Source: Haloarchaeobius sp. FL176 (GTDB taxonomy: Archaea; Halobacteriota; Halobacteria; Halobacteriales; Natrialbaceae). Taken from it: a stretch of DNA of 64,000 nt. Shown piece after piece: positions 27,571 through 37,422 of the stretch (within the stretch, counting starts at the first letter, position 1; each line of letters starts with the position of its first letter). Both the position numbers and the translations under genes were made by a program. The notes under the pieces were generated by a model that did no database searches, had not been told where the DNA came from, and worked only from the letters and a program-made list of their open reading frames with translations. The DNA lies in the NCBI RefSeq assembly GCF_024609245.1, contig NZ_JANJYH010000002.1, positions 248,001 to 312,000 on the forward strand, in the 5' to 3' direction.

Positions 27571-27580
27571 GTTTTATAAG
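27571..27580 (+). promoter_or_regulatory. TATA box of the peptide ABC operon
   Basis: GTTTTATAAG lies about 25-30 bases before ATG 27603, placing the transcription start at or next to the start codon of the substrate-binding protein. Confidence 0.65.
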
Positions 27581-27602
27581 TCGTTGTTTGGTAGTAAGAT
27601 GC

Positions 27603-29240
27603 ATGCCTCAGACTGGTACCAATCGACGCGGCTTTCTGAAGTACGCCGGTGGCGCAGCGGTCACGGCATCTCTCGCTGGCTGCCTCGGCGGTGGGGACGA
27701 CGGTGACGGGACCGACACCCCGGCAGACACCGAGATGGACGGGACCGAAGATGGCGGTGACGGGACCGACACCGACGACGGCGACATGGAGCTGCCGGAC
27801 TTCCCGGTGACCGTCACGCAGGGCAACATGCCCACCGGCCTCGACCCGCACGACCACCGCGAGACGCCGACCGACGTGGTGATGCTCCACGCGTACGAGG
27901 GCCTCATCACTCGTGACGCGGCCGGCGCGGCACAGCCCGCGCTGGCGACGGACTGGTCGCGCATCGAGGGCGAGCAAGCGGTGGAATTCCAGGTTCGCGA
28001 GGAGGTGACGTTCCACAACGGCGACACGTTCGTGGCCGGCGACGCTGCGTACAGTATCAACCGCATCGTCGACGAGGAGGTTGGCTTCGCCAGCCCGCAG
28101 AGCGACCAACTCGCGGGCGTGTCCGGCGCGAGCGCGCCCGACGACACGACGGTCCGTGTCACCCTCGACGGGCTGAACCCCATCGTGTTCTCCGAGTTCG
28201 CGACGTACTGCGACATCATGCAGCAGTCCTGGGTCGAGGACCGCTCGAAGTCCGAGATCGGTCAGGCGATGAACGGTACCGGGCCGTTCAAGCTCGACAG
28301 CTACACGCAGGACGAGTCGGTTGTCCTCACGCGCTACGAGGAGTACTGGGACGACCCGGCCGAGGTGTCCGAGCTCACGTTCACCTCGGCGGCCGAGTCG
28401 AGCACGCGCGTCAACCAGCTGCTCCAGAACGAGACGGACATCATCGTCAACGTCCCGCCCCAGGAGGTCAACCGCATCAACAACAGCGACGCCGGGAGCG
28501 TCGCCGCAGCACCGAGTACGCGCATCATCTACAACGCGATGCGCTACGACGTCGAGCCGTTCTCCTCCAAGCAGTTCCGGCAGGCGATGAACTACGCCAT
28601 CGACCTGGAGAGCATCGTCTCGAACGTGCTCGGCGGCTTCGGTGCCCAGACGGGCCAGCCGACCCTGCCCGAGTTCGTCGGGCACAACGACGATATCGGC
28701 CCGTACTCGTACGACCCCGACGAGGCCGAGCGGCTCGTCGACGAGTCCGGTCACGCCGGCGTCGAGATCGAACTCAACACGCCCGTCGGGCGGTACCTCA
28801 AGGACCTCGAGATCGCCCAGGCGGTCGCGGGCTACATCGACGAACTGCCGAACGTCACCGCGACGGTGAACCAGCGCGACTTCGGCTCGCTCGTCGACGA
28901 GCTCCTGACTGGCAACATCGAGGACAAGCCGCCGTGGTACCTCATCGGCTGGGGTGAGGCGACGTTCGAAGGTGCGCTGGTCATGACCGCGCTGCTCTCG
29001 AGCAACGGCGCGCTCACGTCCTGGAGCAACGAGGAGTTCGACTCCCACCTGGAGACGGCCGGCAACACCACGGGCGACGAGCGCCTCACCGCACTGGAGC
29101 AGGCCAACGCACTCGCCCACGACGAGGCACCGTGGATCTTCCTCAACCAACAGTACAGCGTCTACGGCGTCAGTGGCCGCGTCTCGTGGGAGCCTCGCTC
29201 CGACGAGCGTATCGACGCGTACGCGATGAGCCAGGCGTAA
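27603..29240 (+). CDS. Peptide ABC transporter substrate-binding lipoprotein
   Basis: 545 residues. A Tat signal (NRRGFLKYAGGAAVTASLAGC) ends in a lipobox LAGC, so the protein is exported folded and lipid-anchored at Cys near 27. An acidic linker follows, then an SBP family 5 domain (GLDPHDHRETPTDVVMLHAYEGL near 77; FHNGDTFVAGDAAYSINR; NGTGPFKLDSY). It captures di/oligopeptides or similar ligands for the permeases encoded next. ATG at 27603 is used; an upstream alternative adds five residues and lies between TATA box and start. Confidence 0.93.
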   Translation: MPQTGTNRRGFLKYAGGAAVTASLAGCLGGGDDGDGTDTPADTEMDGTEDGGDGTDTDDGDMELPDFPVTVTQGNMPTGLDPHDHRETPTDVVMLHAYEGLITRDAAGAAQPALATDWSRIEGEQAVEFQVREEVTFHNGDTFVAGDAAYSINRIVDEEVGFASPQSDQLAGVSGASAPDDTTVRVTLDGLNPIVFSEFATYCDIMQQSWVEDRSKSEIGQAMNGTGPFKLDSYTQDESVVLTRYEEYWDDPAEVSELTFTSAAESSTRVNQLLQNETDIIVNVPPQEVNRINNSDAGSVAAAPSTRIIYNAMRYDVEPFSSKQFRQAMNYAIDLESIVSNVLGGFGAQTGQPTLPEFVGHNDDIGPYSYDPDEAERLVDESGHAGVEIELNTPVGRYLKDLEIAQAVAGYIDELPNVTATVNQRDFGSLVDELLTGNIEDKPPWYLIGWGEATFEGALVMTALLSSNGALTSWSNEEFDSHLETAGNTTGDERLTALEQANALAHDEAPWIFLNQQYSVYGVSGRVSWEPRSDERIDAYAMSQA

Positions 29241-29246
29241 GCTCGT

Positions 29247-30296
29247 ATGTCCCTCGCCCGGTTTTTGATAAAGCGACTACTGCAGGGCGTGTTCGTGGTC
29301 TGGGGAGTGATTACTATCGTGTTCGGCCTGCGCGTCATCGCCCCCGGTGACCCGGCGAACGTGTTGTTGCCTCCCGACGTCAACCCGGAAGTCAGACAGC
29401 AGGTCGTCGCCGACCTCGGGCTCAACGAGCCACTGTACGTCCAGTACTGGGATTTCGTCACCGGTATCGCCGCCGGCGTCCCCGAGGGGTTGTACAACAT
29501 CGTGATGGGACAGCCCGTCGGCGGCCTCGGCCTCGGCACGTCACTGACTACGGGCACGTCCGTCGCATCCCGAGTGGGCCGCAGCCTGCCGGCGACGCTC
29601 GAACTCGCCATCATGGCGACGGTCGTCGCCATCATCATCGCCATCCCGCTCGGCGTCGTCAGCGCGACGAACCGCCACAGTGGTCCGGACTACGGGGCCA
29701 CGTTGTTCTCGCTGGCGGGCATCTCGACGCCGAACTTCTGGCTCGGCGTGATGCTCATCATCGTCCTGTCGGTGCAGTTCAACCTGTTCCCGACGAGCCA
29801 GCGCGCAATCGGTGTCCCGGGCATCTTCGACCTGCTGCTGGCGGGACAGCTCGAGGCCGCTGGCGACGGCTTCCTGACCTGGCTGTGGTACATCACACTC
29901 CCAGCGATCACGCTCGGGACGTACTTCACGGCGCTCATCACGCGACTGACGCGGAGTGGGATGCTCGACGAGCTCGGCAAGACGTACGTCCGGGCCTCGC
30001 GGGCGAAGGGGCTGCCGGAGTCGCTCGTGCGCTACAAGCACGTGCTCCGGAACACGCTCATCCCCATCATCACGGTCGTCGGGCTCCAGCTCGGGACGCT
30101 CGTCGGTGGTGCGGTCATCACCGAGTTCGTCTTCGACTGGCCCGGGCTGGGACAGGTGCTCATCAACAGCATCAACTCCCGTGACTGGCCGATGGTGCAG
30201 GGTTCGCTCATCGTCATCTCCGTCGGCTTCGTCGTCGTGAACATCGTCGTCGACACGCTGTACACGCTCGTGAACCCGCGGGTGGGATTCGACTGA
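29247..30296 (+). CDS. Peptide ABC transporter permease (DppB type)
   Basis: 349 residues, about six transmembrane helices, first in FLIKRLLQGVFVVWGVITIV. The EAA-type loop contacting the ATPase is YVRASRAKGLPESLVRYKHVLRNT. It starts 6 bases after the binding protein and its stop overlaps the next ATG (TGATG at 30294-30298). It forms the channel with the DppC-type protein. Confidence 0.93.
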   Translation: MSLARFLIKRLLQGVFVVWGVITIVFGLRVIAPGDPANVLLPPDVNPEVRQQVVADLGLNEPLYVQYWDFVTGIAAGVPEGLYNIVMGQPVGGLGLGTSLTTGTSVASRVGRSLPATLELAIMATVVAIIIAIPLGVVSATNRHSGPDYGATLFSLAGISTPNFWLGVMLIIVLSVQFNLFPTSQRAIGVPGIFDLLLAGQLEAAGDGFLTWLWYITLPAITLGTYFTALITRLTRSGMLDELGKTYVRASRAKGLPESLVRYKHVLRNTLIPIITVVGLQLGTLVGGAVITEFVFDWPGLGQVLINSINSRDWPMVQGSLIVISVGFVVVNIVVDTLYTLVNPRVGFD

Positions 30297-31363
30297 TGAT
30301 ATCGCCACGTACACTCCGCAGTCTGAAGCGCGGACTGAACCGGAACGCCCTCGCCAAGGTCGGCATCGCCATCGTCGTCGTCGTGCTGCTGGCGGCGATC
30401 TTCGCGCCGTTCGTCGCACCGGACAGGCCGGGCACGCAGAACCTGAACGAGTCACGCCAGCCGCCGATCGGCTTCGAGAAGGCGTCGACGCAGGAGGTCC
30501 CGGTGCAGGAGAACGGTAGCGTCGTCTTCGAGGACGGTCAGATCGTCACCGAGAACCGGACCGTCTACGAGAACGCGACGTGGGACCACCCGCTGGGAAC
30601 CGACGGGACCGGCCGTGACATCCTCTCCCGGCTGATATACGGAGCACGGGTGTCCCTGCTCGTCGGCTTCCTCGGGACGGGGCTCGCGATGTTCGTTGGC
30701 GTCACCGTCGGTCTCGTCGCGGGCTACTACCGCGGGAAGGTCGACGACATGCTGATGCGTAGCGCCGACGTCATGCTCGCGTTCCCTTCCATCGTGCTCG
30801 CCATCGCGCTCATCGGCGTGCTCGACGACGCGCTCGAACAGTCCATCCCGGACCCGTTCGTCGTGACGGGGGTGGCACCGGCGTTCCGCTCCGCCCTCGG
30901 GCTCCCGACGGGGATGCCCGAGAGCACGGTGTTGCCGGGAACAATCATCGTGGTCGTCGCGCTCGTCAACTGGGTGTGGTTCGCTCGCGTCGCCCGTGGC
31001 GAGGCGCTCAGCCTCCGCGAGGAGTCGTACGTGAAGGCGGCACGCGCCCTCGGTGCGAACGACGCGACCATCATGTTCCGGCACGTGCTCCCGAACGCTA
31101 TCACGCCCATCCTCGTGCTCGGGACCATCCAGATCGCGGCGATCATCCTGCTGGAGAGTTCGCTGTCGTTCCTCGGGTTCTCCTCGGCGAACATCTCCTG
31201 GGGCTTCGACATCGCGCTCGGCAGGAAGTACCAGTCCACTGCGTGGTGGATATCCGCCATGCCGGGACTGGCCATCGTCATCACCGTCATCGGGTTGAAC
31301 CTCGTCGGTGACTGGCTCAGGGACGCCCTCGACCCCGGTATCGAGGGGGAGGGTGGCGTATGA
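30296..31363 (+). CDS. Peptide ABC transporter permease (DppC type)
   Basis: 355 residues. First helix VGIAIVVVVLLAAIFAPFVA, then an unusually long polar loop (about 45-95) before DHPLGTDGTGRDILSRLIYGAR, the standard DppC entry motif. The EAA loop is SYVKAARALGANDATIMFRHVLPN. The stop overlaps the following ATPase start by four bases. Second half of the transport channel. Confidence 0.93.
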   Translation: MISPRTLRSLKRGLNRNALAKVGIAIVVVVLLAAIFAPFVAPDRPGTQNLNESRQPPIGFEKASTQEVPVQENGSVVFEDGQIVTENRTVYENATWDHPLGTDGTGRDILSRLIYGARVSLLVGFLGTGLAMFVGVTVGLVAGYYRGKVDDMLMRSADVMLAFPSIVLAIALIGVLDDALEQSIPDPFVVTGVAPAFRSALGLPTGMPESTVLPGTIIVVVALVNWVWFARVARGEALSLREESYVKAARALGANDATIMFRHVLPNAITPILVLGTIQIAAIILLESSLSFLGFSSANISWGFDIALGRKYQSTAWWISAMPGLAIVITVIGLNLVGDWLRDALDPGIEGEGGV

Positions 31364-32556
31364 GCCACACTGGCCACCGTGACGACCTGCTCCGCGTCGA
31401 GGACCTGACGACCCGGTTCTACACCGAGGAGGGCCAGGTCAACGCCGTCGAGTCGGTGTCGTTCGACGTGCGCGACAACGAGATACTCGGCATCGTCGGC
31501 GAGTCGGGGTCGGGCAAGTCGGTGACCGCGCTGTCGGCCATCGACCTCGTCGACTCGCCCGGGGAGGTGACCGGCGGCGAGGTGTGGCTCCGCGATGCCG
31601 AACTCGCCGAGGAGTTCCGCGGGGAGAGCCCGGACGCGGTCGACGGGGACTTCGTCGACCTCCGGCAGCTCCCGAAGGGCGTCCGCCGCTCGCTCCGCGG
31701 GCCGAAGTTCAGCATGATCTTCCAGGACCCGATGAGCAGCTTCAACCCGTCGCTGACCGTCGGCGAGCAGATCGCCGAGGCCGTCGAGGTCCAGCGCCGC
31801 GCGTCGGCGAACCCGCGCAGCACCCGCTCGCGGACGCAGGGCTACGGGCTCGGGAAGCTCCTCTTCGACAGTGTCGTCCCCGGACGAGAGTACACCAGCG
31901 ACGAGAGTCGCGAGCGCGCCGTCGAGCTGCTGGACCAGGTCGGTATCCCCGACCCGGTCGAGCGCGCCGAGGAGTACCCTCACCAGTTCTCCGGTGGGAT
32001 GCTCCAGCGAGCGATGGTCGCCCAGGCGCTCGCCGGCGAGCCCGACGTGCTGTTCGCCGACGAGCCGACGACCGCGCTCGACGTGACCATCCAGGCACAG
32101 ATCCTCGACCTGCTCCGGGACATCCAGCAGGACCGCGGGATGAGCGTCGTGCTCATCACGCACGACCTCGGGGTCATCGCGCGGATGTGCGACCGCGTCG
32201 GCGTGATGTACGCCGGCGAGATCGTCGAGCGCGGGTCGCTCGAGGCGGTGTTCGACGAGCCGACCCACCCCTACACGCAGGGGCTGCTCGGCTCCATCCC
32301 GGACGTCGACGACCCGGCACCGCGGCTCGAACCCATCGAGGGGAACGTGCCGAACCTGATCGACAGCGAGATGCCCGACCGGTGTTACTTCGCCGACCGG
32401 TGTCCGAAGGCCATGGAGTCCTGTCTGGAGCACCCCGAGGAACGGGCAGTCGAGGGGGAGCAGGGACACACGGCCCGGTGCGTGCTCGCCGACGGCGAGT
32501 ACGACCCCGAACGAGCGCTCGACGAGTCACACTTCGAGGGAGGTGATGGAGAATGA
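31360..32556 (+). CDS. Peptide ABC transporter ATPase (DppD type)
   Basis: 398 residues, longer than the usual 330 because of an insert (about 75-115 and 150-185). Walker A GESGSGKS near 48, signature [10 protein letters not shown], Walker [12 protein letters not shown], switch His [11 protein letters not shown]. The C-terminal oligopeptide extension has a cysteine motif ([14 protein letters not shown]) typical of DppD/OppD. It overlaps both neighbours by four bases. Confidence 0.93.
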   Translation: MSHTGHRDDLLRVEDLTTRFYTEEGQVNAVESVSFDVRDNEILGIVGESGSGKSVTALSAIDLVDSPGEVTGGEVWLRDAELAEEFRGESPDAVDGDFVDLRQLPKGVRRSLRGPKFSMIFQDPMSSFNPSLTVGEQIAEAVEVQRRASANPRSTRSRTQGYGLGKLLFDSVVPGREYTSDESRERAVELLDQVGIPDPVERAEEYPHQFSGGMLQRAMVAQALAGEPDVLFADEPTTALDVTIQAQILDLLRDIQQDRGMSVVLITHDLGVIARMCDRVGVMYAGEIVERGSLEAVFDEPTHPYTQGLLGSIPDVDDPAPRLEPIEGNVPNLIDSEMPDRCYFADRCPKAMESCLEHPEERAVEGEQGHTARCVLADGEYDPERALDESHFEGGDGE

Positions 32557-33665
32557 GCTTCGACGGAGAGACGGACGACGAGGAGTACGACGGATCGCTC
32601 GTCGAGGTCGAGGACCTCGAGAAGTACTACTACGAGAACGACACGCTGTTCGACCGCGTGCTCGGCAGGGACCCGACGGCGGTCCGTGCGGTCGACGGCG
32701 TCTCCTTCGAGGTGCAGGAGGGAGAGACACTCGGACTCGTCGGTGAGTCGGGCTGTGGCAAGTCGACGACCAGCGAGACGCTGCTCGGCCTGCGCGAGGC
32801 GACCGGCGGCTCGGTCCGCTTCAAGGGTCACGACGTGTTCCGGATGACCGGGTCCGAGCGCAAGGTGTTCCGGCAGGACGCCCAGATCGTCTTCCAGGAC
32901 CCGTTCTCGAGCCTGGACCCGCGGATGACCGTCGGCGAGATTGTCACCGAGGGACTACGAATCCACAGCCTGGCCGGCGGCGCGGAGCGCACCGAGCGTG
33001 CGAAGGACCTGCTCGAACGCGTGGGGCTGTCGGCGCGACACGCCGACCGGTACCCCCACGAGTTCTCCGGCGGACAGCGCCAGCGCATCGGCATCGCTCG
33101 CGCCCTCGCCCTCGATCCGGAGTTCGTCGTCCTCGACGAGCCGGTGTCGGCGCTCGACGTATCGGTGCAGGCGCAGGTGCTCAACCTGCTGGAGGACCTG
33201 CAGGAGGAGTTCGGGCTGACGTACCTGTTCGTCGCCCACGACCTGAGCGTCGTCCGGCACATCTCCGACCGCGTGGCGGTGATGTACCTCGGCAAGATCG
33301 TCGAGACCGGGCCGGTCGACCAGATATTCGAGAACCCCCAGCACCCGTACACGCAGGCGCTGCTGGACAGCGTCCCCCGTGCGTCGGTCGACGAGTACGG
33401 CCGCCGTGGCGGCACGCTGGAGGGCGACGTACCCTCGCCGCGAAACCCGCCGCCGGGATGCCGGTTCCACACGCGCTGTCCGCACGCTCGCGACGCGTGT
33501 ACGAAGGAACTGCCTCCGGACTACGACACCGGTGAGCGGCACGAGGCCGCCTGCTTCCGTGTCGACGAGGACCACGAGTACTGGGAGAGCGAGCCGCTCC
33601 CGCACGCGACCGAGACCGGCGAAGGGACGTCAGTCGGTGGCGGTATCGCAGACTCCAGCGACTGA
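32553..33665 (+). CDS. Peptide ABC transporter ATPase (DppF type)
   Basis: 370 residues. Walker [11 protein letters not shown]-loop [17 protein letters not shown], signature [15 protein letters not shown], Walker [14 protein letters not shown], and the cysteine-bearing C-terminal extension [14 protein letters not shown]. It pairs with the DppD-type ATPase to drive uptake. Last gene of the five-gene operon 27603-33665. The C-terminal 35 residues are polar and probably disordered. Confidence 0.93.
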   Translation: MSFDGETDDEEYDGSLVEVEDLEKYYYENDTLFDRVLGRDPTAVRAVDGVSFEVQEGETLGLVGESGCGKSTTSETLLGLREATGGSVRFKGHDVFRMTGSERKVFRQDAQIVFQDPFSSLDPRMTVGEIVTEGLRIHSLAGGAERTERAKDLLERVGLSARHADRYPHEFSGGQRQRIGIARALALDPEFVVLDEPVSALDVSVQAQVLNLLEDLQEEFGLTYLFVAHDLSVVRHISDRVAVMYLGKIVETGPVDQIFENPQHPYTQALLDSVPRASVDEYGRRGGTLEGDVPSPRNPPPGCRFHTRCPHARDACTKELPPDYDTGERHEAACFRVDEDHEYWESEPLPHATETGEGTSVGGGIADSSD

Positions 33666-33677
33666 ACGGCCTCTCGG

Positions 33678-34442
33678 TCACCGCCGTTCCGTCGTCTCCC
33701 GGTCGGCCCCGAGCGCGTCTGCGACGGTCTCGAACGCTTCTGCGACGTGCACGTACCGATTCGCCGAGTCGAACTCGAACCGCTCGGGCCTGTTCGGGCC
33801 CAGGAGTTCACCGGCGGTCGCGAGCAGCCCGTCACCGGCGGCCCACGTCAGTCGGATGGTGCGGTCCGCGTCGTCGAACGCGACCCGGTCGAGCGGGCCG
33901 AGGCCGAAGCAGGTCGCGCCGTCGACACAGAGCGACGGGGGCGCCAGCTCGTACTGGGTACCGTCCACGTCCCAGTCCGCGAGCACCGTCGCCGGGAGCA
34001 GACTTGCGGGCTCGTCGGCGACGGCACGTGAGACGGCGTCGACGACTCCCTCGGCCGCCGTGGCGTCCACCTCGAACGTCGTATGGTCCGGGACGTAGTG
34101 GAGGACCTGCCGTCCGTCCCGTGACGCGTCCAGGCGTTCGAGCGTGACGAACCGGTGGACGTCCACCAGGTCGAGAAGGGCGGCGAGGGGCTCCCGGACG
34201 CGGTCGACGGATGCACGGCGGACGCCATCGTCGACCTGCTCGGTTGCGGCCCGGAGTTCCGCGGCGAGTTCAGGGTGGTCCGACGCGAGCGCTCCGGGGT
34301 CGAGATGCAGGGTGACGGTGTCGGCGTGGTCCAGCACCGCCCGGACCGCGGTCGCCATCGCACTCGCCTCGGCGGTTGCGTCGCCACTCGTCGCGAGGAC
34401 GAGGGTGTGCGTCGGGTCGAACGGACGGTCTTGCCCGGGCAT
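33678..34442 (-). CDS. Conserved haloarchaeal protein, unknown function
   Basis: 254 residues, acidic, soluble, no membrane helix. The start MPGQDRPFDPTHTLVLATSGDATAEASAMATAVRAVLDHADTVTLHLD hints at an alpha/beta fold. A middle section VLHYVPDHTTFEVD and a C-terminal YVHVAEAFETVADALGA are the most patterned parts. ATG at 34442. Convergent with the peptide transporter operon. No function assigned. Confidence 0.6.
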   Translation of the reverse strand: MPGQDRPFDPTHTLVLATSGDATAEASAMATAVRAVLDHADTVTLHLDPGALASDHPELAAELRAATEQVDDGVRRASVDRVREPLAALLDLVDVHRFVTLERLDASRDGRQVLHYVPDHTTFEVDATAAEGVVDAVSRAVADEPASLLPATVLADWDVDGTQYELAPPSLCVDGATCFGLGPLDRVAFDDADRTIRLTWAAGDGLLATAGELLGPNRPERFEFDSANRYVHVAEAFETVADALGADRETTERR

Positions 34443-34753
34443 GTCGGGTCAGACGAGCGGGACGCCGGTCTGCGAGGCTCGGAGGCCCGCCGTTGGGGCC
34501 ACAGACCCACGTACACCAGTTGGAAGCGTGTCCCTCGCCGACCCAGATACAGTTACCGTTCTTGCCGATTCAGATGTTGCGTCCGCCACGGTAGTCCCCT
34601 TCCGGGAAGATGGCGAAGTGGCCGTGTGGCATCCGCTGCGGGTTCGCGCCCGTCGCAGCGGTCCCGGTGTGTGTTGTTTCGCCTCATCGACACGCCCTCA
34701 CAACGCCGGCCGCCCTCCGAAATCGTTTTCATCCGCCCCCGCGCACCATCGGT
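34443..34753. other. Intergenic region before pyrG
   Basis: No intact gene is supported. On the minus strand a short frame from ATG 34632 reads [20 protein letters not shown], stops at a TGA (34570-34572), then continues with a Cys/Trp-rich stretch; it may be a decayed small gene. A TATA-like CGTTTTCATC near 34724 would serve pyrG. Confidence 0.4.
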
Positions 34754-36439
34754 ATGCCGACCGATTCCGAAACGGGGTACGACCCCACACTCGGGAACAA
34801 ATTCATCTTCGTGACGGGCGGCGTGATGTCCGGGCTGGGCAAGGGTATCACGGCCGCGAGCACAGGCAGACTACTGAAGAACGCGGGGTTCGACGTGACC
34901 GCGGTCAAGATCGACCCGTACCTCAACGTCGACGCCGGGACGATGAACCCCTACCAGCACGGGGAGGTGTACGTCCTCAAGGACGGCGGCGAGGTCGACC
35001 TCGACCTGGGGAACTACGAGCGCTTCCTCGACGAGGACATGACGTTCGACCACAACGTCACCACGGGCAAGACGTACAAGCACGTCATCGAGAAGGAGCG
35101 CGCGGGCGACTACCTCGGCAAGACCGTCCAGATCATCCCGCACGTCACCGACGACATCAAGCGCCGGGTGCGCGAGGCCGCCGAGGGCACCGACGTCTGC
35201 ATCGTCGAGGTCGGTGGCACCGTCGGCGACATCGAGGGGATGCCGTACCTCGAGGCGCTGCGCCAGTTCGCCCACGAGGAGGACGAGGAGGACTTCCTCC
35301 TGACCCACGTGACGCTGGTGCCGTACTCGAAGAACGGCGAGCAGAAGACCAAGCCGACCCAGCACTCGGTCAAGGAACTGCGCAGCATCGGGCTCCAGCC
35401 CGACGTACTGGTCGGGCGCTGTGACGACCCCCTCGACGCCGAGACGAAGGAGAAGATCGCCCTGTTCTGTGACGTGCCGACCGACGCCGTGTTCTCGAAC
35501 CCGGACGTCGAGGACATCTACCACGTCCCGCTGGTCGTCGAGGAGGAGGGCCTCGACAGCTACGTGATGGACCGACTCAACCTCGACGCGAAGGCGCTGC
35601 CCGAGGAGAAGCGCGAGAACACCTGGCGGGAGCTCGTCACCCGCGACCTCGAGGGCGAGGTCGACATCGCCCTCGTCGGCAAGTACGACCTCGAGGACGC
35701 GTACATGAGCGTCAACGAGTCGCTGAAACACGCCGGACTCGCGAAGGGCGTCGACGTGAACGTCGTCTGGGTCGACTCCGACGAGATGGTCAACGACGAC
35801 ACCGACGGCACCCACCGCGAGCGGCTGGAGTCCGCCGACGGCATCGTCGTCCCGGGCGGCTTCGGCTCCCGGGGCACCGAGGGGAAGATACACGCCATCC
35901 GGTACGCCCGCGAGCACGACGTGCCCTTCCTGGGGCTCTGTCTCGGCTTCCAGATGGCCGTCGTCGAGATCGCCCGCGACGTCCTCGGCTACGAGGACGC
36001 CCACAGCGCCGAGATGGACCCGGAGACGTCGAACCCCGTCATCGACATCCTGCCCGAGCAGTACGAGGTCTCGGACATGGGCGGGACGATGCGGCTCGGC
36101 GCACACCAGACCGACATCACCCCCGGCACGCTCGCCGAGGCGGTGTACGACGCGTCGGCCTGCACGGAGCGCCACCGGCACCGCTACGAGGTCAACCCCG
36201 AGTACTTCGAGGACTTCGCGGAGACGCCGCTCGTCTTCTCCGGTCGTGCGGGCAACCGCATGGAGATTCTGGAGTACGAGGACCACCCGTACTTCCTCGG
36301 GACGCAGTTCCACCCCGAGTTCCGTTCCCGTCCCGGCCGGGCGTCGCCGCCGTTCGTCGGGCTGCTGGAGGCCGTGATGGAGCTGGCCGGCGTCGACGGT
36401 GCAGACAACGGTGTCGACGGTGAGGAGGTGACCGCCTGA
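34754..36439 (+). CDS. pyrG: CTP synthase
   Basis: 561 residues: an N-terminal amidoligase domain ([21 protein letters not shown] near 13; CTP/UTP sites such as [13 protein letters not shown]) and a C-terminal glutaminase with nucleophile LGLCLGFQM and FHPEF for the triad. It makes CTP from UTP, ATP and glutamine. ATG at 34754 begins the family N-terminus; the frame open to 34610 is not used. The stop overlaps guaA(B) (TGATG at 36437-36441), an unusual pyrimidine/purine operon shared by haloarchaea. Confidence 0.96.
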   Translation: MPTDSETGYDPTLGNKFIFVTGGVMSGLGKGITAASTGRLLKNAGFDVTAVKIDPYLNVDAGTMNPYQHGEVYVLKDGGEVDLDLGNYERFLDEDMTFDHNVTTGKTYKHVIEKERAGDYLGKTVQIIPHVTDDIKRRVREAAEGTDVCIVEVGGTVGDIEGMPYLEALRQFAHEEDEEDFLLTHVTLVPYSKNGEQKTKPTQHSVKELRSIGLQPDVLVGRCDDPLDAETKEKIALFCDVPTDAVFSNPDVEDIYHVPLVVEEEGLDSYVMDRLNLDAKALPEEKRENTWRELVTRDLEGEVDIALVGKYDLEDAYMSVNESLKHAGLAKGVDVNVVWVDSDEMVNDDTDGTHRERLESADGIVVPGGFGSRGTEGKIHAIRYAREHDVPFLGLCLGFQMAVVEIARDVLGYEDAHSAEMDPETSNPVIDILPEQYEVSDMGGTMRLGAHQTDITPGTLAEAVYDASACTERHRHRYEVNPEYFEDFAETPLVFSGRAGNRMEILEYEDHPYFLGTQFHPEFRSRPGRASPPFVGLLEAVMELAGVDGADNGVDGEEVTA

Positions 36440-37356
36440 TGGTGAACGTCGACGAGTTCATCGACGAGAAGGTCGACGAGATCGCCGAGGCGGTCGGCGA
36501 CGCGAACGCGGTCATCGCGCTGTCGGGCGGGGTCGACTCCTCGACCGCCGCCGCACTCGCCTACGAGGCCATCGGCGACCAGCTGACGCCGGTCTACGTC
36601 GACACCGGGCTGATGCGCAAGGGCGAGACCGAGGAGATCCGCGAGACGTTCGACTACATGGACTCGCTCCGCATCGTCGACGCACGCGAGCGGTTCCTCG
36701 ACGAGCTCGAGGGCGTCACGGACCCCGAGGAGAAGCGCCACGTCATCGGCGAGCAGTTCATCCGCGAGTTCGAGACGGTCGCCAGGGACGTGGACGCGGA
36801 CTACCTCGTGCAGGGCACCATCTACCCGGACCGCATCGAGAGCGAGGGCACCATCAAGTCGCACCACAACGTCGGCGGGCTCCCCGAGGTCGTCGACTTC
36901 GACGGCATCGTCGAGCCGATGCGCGACCTCTACAAGGACGAGGTCCGCGAGGTCGCCCGCGCGCTCGACCTCGACGAGCTCGTCTCCGAACGGATGCCGT
37001 TCCCCGGTCCCGGGCTCGCCGTCCGCATCATCGGCGAAGTCACCGAGGAGAAGCTCGACGTGGCCCGCATGGCCAACCACGTCGTCGAGGAGGAGCTGGC
37101 GGAACACGAGCCGTGGCAGGCGCTCGCGGCCGTCCTCGGCAAGGCCACCGGCGTCAAGGGCGACAACCGCGTCCACGGCTGGGTCGTCGCCGTCCGCTCG
37201 GTCGAGTCCCGCGACGGCATGACCGCCCGCGCCCAGGAGGTCGACTGGGACACGCTCCAGCGCATCCAGTCCCGCATCACGGCCGGCCACGACAACGTCT
37301 CCCGCGTCGTCTACGACGTGACGCACAAGCCGCCCGCGACCATCGAGTACGAGTAA
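36439..37356 (+). CDS. guaA: GMP synthase subunit B (ATP-pyrophosphatase)
   Basis: 305 residues, the synthetase half of the archaeal two-subunit GMP synthase; the separate glutaminase subunit is not in the window. The PP-loop is [17 protein letters not shown] (about 26-42), and the C-terminal dimerisation domain ends [16 protein letters not shown], the conserved XMP-binding tail. It aminates XMP to GMP. Translationally coupled to pyrG. Confidence 0.95.
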   Translation: MVNVDEFIDEKVDEIAEAVGDANAVIALSGGVDSSTAAALAYEAIGDQLTPVYVDTGLMRKGETEEIRETFDYMDSLRIVDARERFLDELEGVTDPEEKRHVIGEQFIREFETVARDVDADYLVQGTIYPDRIESEGTIKSHHNVGGLPEVVDFDGIVEPMRDLYKDEVREVARALDLDELVSERMPFPGPGLAVRIIGEVTEEKLDVARMANHVVEEELAEHEPWQALAAVLGKATGVKGDNRVHGWVVAVRSVESRDGMTARAQEVDWDTLQRIQSRITAGHDNVSRVVYDVTHKPPATIEYE

Positions 37357-37422
37357 CTCGCTCTCGGCCGTTCTACCTGTTTCTGCTGTTGGCTGTCACG
37401 ACGGCCCGCCACGTGCCACCGG

